DNA of 64,000 nucleotides from IMG/VR virus record IMGVR_UViG_3300031787_000051, positions 20,878 through 84,877 of that record, one strand, 5' to 3'. The position numbers were made by a program, and so were the translations under genes. Below the pieces are notes generated by a model that was not told the origin of the DNA, made no database searches, and saw only the letters and a list, made by a program, of their open reading frames with translations. Shown here piece after piece: positions 11,401 through 23,400 of the stretch (within the stretch, counting starts at the first letter, position 1; the number at the start of each line of letters is the position of its first letter). The DNA comes from a virus.

Positions 11401-14400
11401 GCCCCATTAATTTATGCTGCGGCATGTCTAAGAAACAAAAATTTTAATTTATTTGATTCATTAACTTATAGTGCAAATGAATATGTTAATTTTAAATTAT
11501 TAATTACAAGTATTATTGAAACAGTAGAATATAGCGGAGAGAGTGCATCTGATTTATTAGATTTAGCACTACAACAAATCGCAAGCTATAAGGATCAAAA
11601 CACTTCATTCTTTTGGAGTGACATGATACCTAGCAGAGCACCTTTCGCTGCAAATACCTACGCATTCAACGCATTTATAGATACAAGTTTCTTTCCATTA
11701 AGCAAGATTTACGATTTTAGTAAAGCAAGCTATGATGGAATTTTGATATACCTAACTAAAGAAACAGAGAGTGAGACACGAATAACGCAGCTATTAAGAA
11801 ATCGTGATTATACAATTAGCCAAGACGAACCAAAAGTTATTATTACATTAGATTTAGAACCTGGTGATAAGATTACAATAAAAGAGTATAATCAAACTTA
11901 TGGTAGCTTCGTACCAAATACTCCAACCAAGTTAGGTTTATATCCTTTATTCGAACCAAAAGTGGTTTACGATGATACATACGTTTTCCCTGCATACTTC
12001 ATACAAGGTCATGATGGCTCATATACTAGAATATATGGTAAAGTATCAAAAGAAGGTACTTTATTAGATTTTAGAGACAGAGTATTATTTGAATTTGAAT
12101 GCAGAGTTTATAATAATGTTAAGTTAAATGTAAACACTTTTGTATCCAACGATGATGTTCTATCCGGTTATTTTAGAAAAACTGATTTTACATATGAATT
12201 TACAAAAAATTTATATACGACATATTTCTTAAACTGGATAGGTCAACACAGAGTGGATTATAAAACTCAATATTTCTTGCCAGACAATCAATTTACCTAT
12301 AATTTTGATCAGTGTAAGTTCAAATTAGACGGTGAAGGGTTTAAGCAAGGAAATTGGAGAGGTATATATCTACATCTATATGATACTACAACTCCGCACA
12401 AATCCCCATGGGAAATGTTAGGCTTCGTTTCAAAACCATCATGGTGGGACGAACGATATGGTGCAGCACCATATACATACGATAACAAGATTTTATGGGA
12501 AGATTTAGAAAATGGAGTCGTCTACAATGACGGTGACAGTTATACTATACCAACAAGAAAGAGACCAGGTTTAAGTAAAATCATTCCAGTTGATAGTAGA
12601 GGTAATTTAAGAAATCCATTAGATTTTCTAACTATTGGAACAGACCAACCTACATATGACAGAGGTTGGAATGCAGGTGATTATGGTCCGCAAGAATTTT
12701 CATATTGTAAAAGCAGTACCTATCCATTTGATTTAATTAAAATATTAGCCATAGCTAGACCAGCTAAATTTTTTGCTCTAACCCAAAATTTAGATGCATA
12801 CAATAAAAATGCTGAATTTAATCAGTGGTTAATTAACGACAGAAGCAGAATAACAACGAGTTTCGTAGATTATGGTTCTGGAAAAGCACAGCATGGATAT
12901 ATAAATTGGATTGTAGATTATGTTCAAAGCTTTGGTCTAAACGGAAACGCAACATTTAAAGAGCTTTTAAATAATTTAGATGTTAGATTAGTATATCGCA
13001 TGGCTGGTTTTAGTGATAAAGATTTACTAAAATTTTACTTAGAAAAAAGTTCTGCTGGCTCAAAAAGCAATTCATTATTAATACCAGATGGTAGCTTTGC
13101 TTTGATGTTATACGAAAATGAACCGTATGACAGAGTAATTTATAGTAGCGTGATTGTTCAAAAGACTAATAAAGGATTCAAAGTATACGGTAATAGCCAA
13201 AACAAGTCTTACTTCGTACAATACACGCCTAATTACAATGGTAGATATAAGAATATAACTGTACTTGAAACAACAATATATGTTTCGGAAAACTTTTATA
13301 AAAATGAAATAATTGTTCCTTATGGAAGTGAGTTCGTTTCATTAGAAGCATTATCAGAATTTATTATTAACTATGGCAGATACCTTGAAGATCAGGGTAT
13401 GAAGTTTACGAACATTGAAGAAGGTATAGAAATTAATTGGCAGCAAATGATTGCCGAATTAATATATTGGAATTTAACTGGATGGGAAGCAGGCAGTACA
13501 ATTAATATCAACCCAAGTGCAAATGGTTTAGTCATTGATAAAGAAAATGCTATAGTTCAACCACTTACACTATTCCAACAAAACTATGCACTGAATCAAA
13601 ACCTTGTTCCTATACAACTTAAAGATTTAGTTATATCTAGAAAAGGCACAGAATTTACATTACAAACTCTTAATACAGGAGATTCTGTATCCTATTTCAC
13701 TGCTAATATGAGTACCATTGAGCATGGAATCGTGTTTGATAATTATACTCAGTTTAATGATACTATCTATAATCCAATAACAGGATTGAGACAGCATAGA
13801 ATATTAATGAAGGGTACAAAAACTGCTGAGTGGAAAGGCACGCTTGATACCTACGGATTTATATTAAATCAAGATAACATTAAAGATTGGCAATCTAATC
13901 AGAGATATATTAAGGGTGAAATAGTTTACTATAAAAACAGTTATTGGATGGCAGCGGATAGAATAGCTGCCGAAGCAACCTTTAATCAAACCAAGTGGAT
14001 TAAAACAGATTACGAAAAAATTCAAAAAGGTTTATTACCTAACGCAAGTAATCGCAGTTTGGAAAGTGAACTATATTACGACACTACAAATACTAATTTA
14101 GAAAGTGATGCCAACTTATTAGCGTTTGGTTTAATTGGTTATAGACCAAGAGATTATTTAAATGCAAGTAACTTAGATGATATCTCACAAGTTAATGTTT
14201 ATAAGAACATTATTTCTGAAAAAGGCACAAGATTAATAGCAGATGCAGTTCAAAATATCACACTTACTACCGGTAAAATAAGCTATGATGTTTACGAAAA
14301 CTGGGCTTTAAAAGTTAGCGAATTTGGCGGCGTTGAAAATGAAAACTTTGTAGAATTTATATTTGATGAGACAAAATTAACAGGTAATCCTGCAATCGTT

Positions 14401-17400
14401 GGAATCGTTGACAAAATGATTATACCTAACGTAATGCAGTCAATACCTTTAAATTCTGTCATAAATTATGGAAGACCATTCAGTGAGAACAAAATCGCAC
14501 CTGTCATAAAAGCAAATTATATTGAGAAGTTACCATCGGCAGGCTATGTGCATTTTGATGATGTAAGAGTTACAGGATACAGTATATCGTCATTAAAAAA
14601 TAATCCAATAACAGCAAATGATGTTAATATGGATGATTATATTTGGGTTGCAGATGAAAAAGATGACTGGTTAGTAAACACTGCAATTTCAATTAGCGAA
14701 AAGAATTCTACAGTAAAAGTAGTTGAAGCTGTCAATAATCTAGACGGAACAATCACATTAAGGTTTGAAAATCAACACAACTTAGTTTTAGGTAATCATT
14801 TCATTTTATTGAAATTTGATTATAGAGTTGATGGTTACTATGAAGTTAAAAACGTTACAACCTTAGATACTATTGTAATTGAAGTTACTTTGCCTAACAA
14901 TGTGTTAAGTATTGTAGGTGAAGGTATTGTTGCTAAGTTTCAAAATCAACGTGTATCTACCCCAAGCAGCATTAACAATTTACAGTTAATTAACAGTGGC
15001 TTTAGTAAAGCAAAAGTTTGGGTAGATGAAGATACCGATGGTACTTGGGCAGTTTATCAAAAAAATATAAATTATATAAAGCAAGACATTGTAAAACCAA
15101 ATAGTACAGGAACATTTGGATCAGCAATAGCGCATCACTCTAAATTGGGATATTTTGTATCCGACGCAGCACAAGGTAAAATTTATAGATATCAACCAGA
15201 TGATTTTGAAAAATCAAAATACAGAGCCAATGAAGTTATAGATAAATTTTTAGGCGTGACCATTGGAGCCGGATTCGGTACACAAATAGCTATCGCTCAG
15301 GATACTATGATTGTGACTAAACCAGGAACAAATAGCACAATTTATGTATATCAAATTAAACGAACACGAACAGGTAATTATGTTGAAAAACCTGCAATAA
15401 CAATTAATTCTCAGCGAGTAGGAGATTCAATTGCATTATCGGGTGATGCTAATTGGCTATATGCATCTTCTCACACAGTATCAGGTAATTTTGTAAGAAC
15501 ATATAAAAAGACTGCTGCTCAAACCTATGAGTTTGTGAAAACTTATAACTTAGGCGGAGACTTACAGGACTTTTCTAAGATTACTCTTTCTACAAACTAC
15601 AACGGTAGTAAATTGTTTATCGGCGCGCCATTAAAGAATTATGGTACATCACCCAATCAAATAGTAAACGTGGGTATGGCTGCTGTTTTAAACAGAGTTA
15701 TTGAAAAGATTGATGTTAAGCGTGATTATGTTGAGGATACCGAGGTTTATTATAATCTATCAGTTTCGGCTCCAACAACAGATCATTATCTAGATGTTTT
15801 TGTTAATGGTAAGCTGATTGAAAATACAAAATATCAAATTACAGTAGCTGGACTACAATTCTTGTATGATCTTAAAGCGGGAGACGTAATTGAAATATCA
15901 TATCCTGATTTATTCAAGACACAAGAATTTCAATTAACTAATCTAGCAGAAATTCGTCCTGGTAACGCTTTTGGTCATGCATTAGACACAAATAGACATG
16001 GATCTGAATTACTAGTTGGTGCACCATTCTTTGTAAGTGAAAATAATTTAGAAGGCTTAGTAGTACGCTATACTAACTATGGTAAAAAATACGGAATAAT
16101 ACAGGCTACTAATAACTATTCACTTGCTAGCTCAAGTAAAATATTAATAAACGGATATCAAGTTACATTACCCACTAATCTACTAGGTGCAGTAAATGCT
16201 ATTAATGATGCTAACATAACTAATGTTTATGCAAGAGTAGTAGATAATAAACTTGTTATAGGATTAGTTGACCCTAACTTAGGTCCTATAGAAGAAAAAT
16301 TAACAATTCAAGCACTAAATTCTACAACACTACAACAAATTGGTATACTTGAATATCAAGAAAGTCAAAGAATCTCTGATCCTGAGAACGTAGAGGGTGC
16401 ATCACAATTTGGTTTCTCAATCAAGTTTAATGAATATAATTCTTTTGCTGTTGGAGCACCAACTAGTACAAGAAAATCATTAACCACGTTCGATTTTACA
16501 GATGATCTAGACACAACTAATGACACTATATTTGACAACAACTATACGAAATTTGTTGATGAATTGGGGTCAGCCGGCTCAGTTTATATCTATGACTATT
16601 TGGCTAATCATAATGAAAGCGCAGACAAATTAGGTAAATTTGTTTACTCACAGGCTGCAAATGATACAACATTAGATATTGGTGCTAACCCGCATTACGG
16701 TAAGGTTATTGAATTTAAAGATTATAATCTAATCATTGGATGTCCTGATTATAAACCAGGTGTTGATAATGGTAGAATAGTATTTTATGAAAACAAACAA
16801 AACTTAAGAAACTGGCATGTGCTTAGAAAATCTAATGATGTTATTGATGTTAATAGATTACAAAACATTCAAATATTCAATGCCGAAAACAATGAAAGAA
16901 TTGAGTCTTTGGATTATATAGACCCTCTACAAGGTAAATTGTTAGGAATCGTAACTGAAAATATTGATTATATCAGTAGTCAAGATCCTGCAGGATATAA
17001 CTCTCAATTAACAACTGGTAATTTAGTTTGGGGAGATGCATTTGTAGGTAAAATATGGTTTGACACTTCGACAACAAAGTTTTTAAATTACCATCAAGAA
17101 GATGTACTTTATAATGCACAGAACTGGGGTAAAATATTCCCTGGCAGTACAGTCACAATTTACACGTGGATAGAAAGCAATGTGTTGCCTGTAAATTATC
17201 AAGGACCAGGTACCCCATATAATATAGAATATTATACTTCATTGTATAATGTTGACAACTCGGGTGCATTGACAAACAAATATTATTATTGGGTACGTAG
17301 TACAAATATTTTGAGTAGCGATAAAACATTACCTGATTCAATATTAGAACAATATATTACTGATCCACAAAGTTCAGGTATAGGTTATTTTGCCGCACTA

Positions 17401-20400
17401 CAAAACAATGTGTATGGGTTATTTAATGCTATAGATTCTATTAAAGGTAAGTCTACGGGATTGCATATTGGATTCACAGATAAAATCAAAAAAGATGATT
17501 CTTATAATGAATTTAAATTAATCAAAGATGGTAATCCTAATGATTTCTTACCAGGAGTACCTAGTGCGTATACTGCATTTGAAATGCCAGAGAGTTTATA
17601 TGATAAACTACTTGATAGCTTATCTGGTATAGACGAGAGAGGTAATTTAGTCCCTGACATACATCTTCCAAAGCTATTACAGCAAGGAATTAAAGTAAGA
17701 CCAAGACAAAGTTTCTTTAGTAATAGATTAAAGGCACTTGAGAATTACTGCAAGTATGTAAACAGTGTTTTAATCAAGCATCCTATATCAGAAATTTTAA
17801 CACCAAGCTTTATCGGAGAATCTAACAAAGAGTCAGTACCAAAAGGAGCTCCGGGCTTTTTAACAACTAGCGGAGAGTTTTTCAACACACCTGATTATTG
17901 GGAGCATGTATATTGGTGGGCAGACGGCTACAATAATAATACAAAGCCTGATGTTGAAGTGTTAAAGTATTATGATTTAGCCACATTGAATCCATTTGAA
18001 AACATGTTAGCTGGTGTAACAACCAACAGTGATGGCAAACGTGAGGTATATCTTTATACTAATGGTGATTGGGTACGAGTTGGTCTTGAGCAGGGCACCA
18101 TTCAAATAAAAGAATCATTATGGAACTATGAGATACTTGGATTGGGATTCGGAAATACATTCTATGATACAGATAGTTTTGACGTTTTCCCTCACACAGA
18201 AACAAGATATATTGTAAGGTCCGTGACTGAAGAAATATTTACAAACGAATTGTTGATTCATAGAAATAAGAGTTTAATTACCCTATTTGAGTACATTATA
18301 AGTGAAGCTACATCAACAAATTGTTACCTAACATGGTTAAACAAAACAAGTTTAGTAGATGTAACTAATACACTACGTGAGTTGAAAGCCGACTTGAATT
18401 ATCGTTCAGATAATCAAGATTTCTTGCAAGGATATCTCAAAGAGATTAAGCCTTATCATGTTGTTATGAAAGAGTTTGCAATAAAGTATACAGTAAATGA
18501 TACATATGATGGTCAACTTACAGATTTTGATTTACCGGCGCAATATGATTTTAATTTAGGTAAATTTATTACTCCTAATCTAACTTTCTTCCCTGTAACA
18601 GCAGTAGGAGAATTTGGACCAACTGACGCAATATGGAACAGATCAATTTATTTTGATTGGTTAGATAATTATGGATTATCTTTAACTGGACAAAAGTCTG
18701 TAACAATAGGTTCATTGACAAAGTATATTACTCCTGTTAGTGAAACAATTTATATTGATAATGCTTATGGATTACCAGTAAACGGAGTAGTCAAAATTAA
18801 TAATGAATATATTGGCTACGCAGGTGTTGATAGAGATGCAGGAAAACTCACATTCGTAAGCAGGGGTTTACGAGGCAGTGTGGCGTCTGATCATAATCCA
18901 AATAGCAAAGTTATTATAGATTTGCCTGAGGTCGTAGTCCTTAATACAGGTAGAAACTACATTGATGTACCGACTGTTATAGCATATATTGACACAACTA
19001 GATATCCTGCTCCATTACGTGAAGCGGTTCTTGAACCTATTATGGCAGACGATAAAGTAGTAGGTGTGAAAGTTGTAGATTCAGGTGCTGGTTACGCAGC
19101 AACACCTGAAATAATTATCCAAGCTTCAAAAACATTTAAGTTCAATAGTTCTGTTGTAAACTTTTTAGTTAACTCAATTAATATTGATAGTGTGGATTTA
19201 AACACAGGCGACGTAGTAAGATTCGTGCATGGTGAAGGTAACCCAATTAAGGGTCTTGCAAATAAAAAATATTATCACGTAAGAGTACTTTGGAAAGATG
19301 AAGTGTTTGGAGCTAAATCTATAATCGCTTTATATAGCACAGCAGTTAATGCACAGCTAGACAACCATAGAATTGACTTAATAGACACTGGTTCTTCTAC
19401 TGATAATAAACTAGAGTTAACAGCTAGAGCAGTTGCAGTTGCAAGTAACACACCAACCAGAGAGATTTCTACTAAACTTAAGTTTGACAGAACAAGCTAC
19501 GTAAGTAAAGTTACGGAATGGAAATCAGGTGAATTTTATGCTAGCGAATTCTCTCCCTCAGGAGATGAGTCAAGTACTTCCTCAATATCAGCTTCAGGTT
19601 CAACACTATCAAGTGTACAGCATCGTGTGTTTGATATACAAGAAGTAACACTTGAAGAAGGCACAAATGAAGTTGCAGTATCAATTGATTATACCGGTTC
19701 TAGTTTATCACCAGGACAATTAAAAGGTCTACCTTTGTATTTCTACGTAGTTCCACCTACATACATGTACCCTCAGCATGTTAAAGTTAAAGATATAATT
19801 ATAGGTAACCAATACAAAATTTTATCTTTAGGCGATACTAATTGGAACTTTATGGCAGGGACAACAGGCTTAACATATAACGTAGGAGATTCAATCAAGC
19901 CTGTAGTAAGAGGGATGGGCACCGGAGTTGTCACAGCATTTTTAGCACCTAATAACTTAGAGTACGACAAATGGTATGTGATTGCCGAGTTAGGAGATAC
20001 GAGATGGGATTTAATTGCTCAGACCGAGGGAATTATTTATCAGGTAGGAAACAGAATTTGGATTGAAGATTTATCACCATCTAATTTTGGATCTACTCCA
20101 GGCAAAGCAATAGAAGAGGGCCATGCTCTAATCAAATTCTACAGACCTAACTTTGTTTTCAACAAAGTATACAATGAGTATTTTGTAGAAGTGTTTAACA
20201 AAGGCACAATCTACAATGTAGGTGATAAAATTACTGTAGACGGTGTTTATTTAGGTGGTGTTAGCGGAGCAAATGATGCAACAATTAAGGTAGTCTATAC
20301 ACAGGCTAACAAAATGGAATTATATGAATTGTCTGGGTTGGCAGTAGGTGCCTTTAAGCAATACTATGTGAAACCTATAAATCAAACTCAGCTAAAAGTT

Positions 20401-23400
20401 TATCATGATGCCCCAATGGTTAGACCTGTAATTGCTAGTCAAGTTTGGAAAGGCAACAAGAGTTACAAACGTGGTGACATTGTTTTAGCTAATGGAAAAT
20501 ACTATAGAGCAATAGCTGATGTTGAGCCAACAACTGTCAGTGCAAGAAGTATCGTAAAAGATAAGAGTTATTATGTAAAAACAGTTGGATTAATAGACTG
20601 GACCGTAATCGGAGCCGACACCGCAAATGAATTAGCAGGTACTGAACCATTTACAGCTACAGCAAATGGCAACATCTTTATAAACGCCTCTGCATTTGTT
20701 TATTTAAATGAGTTTAATCCTGCAGGTTACGTCAGATTAGAAGATAACCCGTTCCCATTTGATAATAACAGCTATATGTACTTACCTGAGCCTGTTCAAT
20801 TAACTTCAGGATACTCACGTACTACAAGTAGTATAGTAAGCTTAAACAACAGACTGTACAAGTGCTTGGTTAGTAACAATGACACAGAGTTTGATTTTGA
20901 CAAATGGCAAGTTTTAGATAGTAACAAAGAAGAATTAAATGCATTAGACAGAATCGTGGGTTTTTATCAGCCCACTACTAACATGCCAGGTAAAAACTTA
21001 CCATTATTATTAACAGGTGTCGATTACCCTAATAATACATATTATTCAAATAAGTTTGATGAAAATTATACTTTAGATACACAACTAAAAGATCAACCAT
21101 TCTATCCAAAAGATATAAAGATTAGATCCGTATTATGGGATAATGAAAAGTATCTTGCTGTAGCAGACGGTAGAGATTATTCTATGATATTGTTGAGTTA
21201 CGATGAAGGTATTACTTGGCAAATTAAGAGAATAAGTGCTGATGTACTAGAAGTTTCCGACGTGATACATTCTGGAACACATTATGTATTAACAACTAGA
21301 AAGCCTAGCAATCCTGTCTTTATAAGTTACGACGGGTTGTCATGGTTAGGTTTAGGTAGTTACACACCTTATGATAAAGTTGACTTTGACGAGCCCGGTG
21401 AAGCATGGGATAGCTCATCATTAACTGCTCCCAGCGGCGGGCTTTATAATGTAGCTAGCCATAATGATTTTTATGTGGCAGCAGGTGATCAACTTGTAGC
21501 AAGTACAGACGCATATGCTTGGGACAGCGTTTATAGCTTCCAAAGTAGAACAGAAGCAAGAGCAAATTATATCGACTACATTAACAGTGAATTCTATGCT
21601 GGCTTTATTGCAGTTGGATATGGATTAGATGTTATTGAAGATCCAACTGAAGAAGTATCAGCGCAAGTAACAACTATTGGCAGAGTATTATTAAGTGAAA
21701 ATGGTAGAGCATGGACACCAATATATCCACACCCAACTAATAATGGATTGAACACAGTAGTAGGTGGACCTGAAATGATTGTTTTAGGTGGCGATAACGG
21801 AACAGTATTGTATTCTACGAACATGCAGAATATATTTGCAGGAACAATAGAAGGTGATACTATAACAGATAACATTTTAGCTGGTTGTTATGCTGCTAAT
21901 ACGTTTGTGTTTGTAGGACAGAATGGATTAATCTTAGTTAGTTATGATGGTATGTCATGGTCTAAGATTACCTCAGGAACGAATCAGAATCTTAATAGTG
22001 TTACACACGATGGACAACATTTCTTAGCAGTAGGTAACAATGCTACAATTCTACGCAGTTGGGAAGGATTAGTATGGCAAAATGTATCTGCAATAGGCGG
22101 TGCAAATACATTCTATGAAGTTAAAGGTGATCCTTTCACTTCTGGATATGGTCCTGAAGAAATGGTTCCAGGAGCTATTACTGATCAATTCTCAATGACA
22201 GTAATTACAAGATCAGGCAGTACATGGAATCCTGAAGTATATCAACATAATGGATATAAAGTTATAGGTAACAAAGTATCCCCTAATGGTGTAGAAATTG
22301 ATTTCTCTAATTTCTCACAAGCACCAGCACAATTAGCATTATCTATAATGGATCCGTTATCTAACCTTAGTAAAATGATTCATCCAAACGTTACACCAAC
22401 TGACAATAATGAATACACATATTCAGTTGATTGGATTCAAAAGAAAATCACACTAAACAAAGAGATTAGAGAAACAGAAATTATTTTAGTTGAAGTTTAT
22501 GAATTCGGTAATGGTAATCAATTAGTAAGAGCAACGTCAGATGATATACCAGTTACTATAGATGAATCCACAGGACATAGCCAAATCGTATTCAATATAA
22601 AATATGAAGAATTATTGACTGCTGATCCTGCAGTTTACATAAACGGAGAAAAGAAAACATTTACTAATGATTATGTAATAGCTTCTACTGATAACGGCAG
22701 AACAAAGCTGTTATTTGATAGAGTTTATGATACAACCGTTAATTTCATAAGTTTTGTATTATTTGGTAGCACGGTACAAAATTATGGTTATTCATTGCCA
22801 GAAACACAAGTTTTTGAATTTGACAGTACAGGTCAAACTGGTCTAGCGTTAGATTATCAATTAATAGAAAATGAAAATGATTATATTCCTAGGATTGTTA
22901 GAGTCAATGGATTAGAACTACCCATCACTGACTACACTATTACAATAGGACCTGTGTCTACTTTGGCAATTATCCCAACGTTGAACGAGGGCGATATAAT
23001 AAGTATCACTACATTTAATGACACTAGAGAGCAGTATTTCTTACAAGAAAGCATTTCTACATTGAGAGTTACTCCGTTATTAGCTGTTGCGATTGACAAG
23101 GATGTGGTATATTTGTATATAACAACAGAAACAGACGAAGATCCTGGATTAACTACAGGTGATTTAATTCAGATAGATGGTATTTCTGGTACTAACCAAT
23201 TAAACAATAATACGTATTACATGAAGTTAGAAACGAAATTTAGTGAAACATTTACTGAATACGATGATGAAGGTACGGAAACGTCTTACACTAAAGATGT
23301 GTACCCAATCACATTGTGGTTTAATGATTCTTTAAGTAGACCAGTTACTAGTAGGTTCTTGTCAGAATATGTCGGAGGTGGATTCGTGTGGAAGTATGAA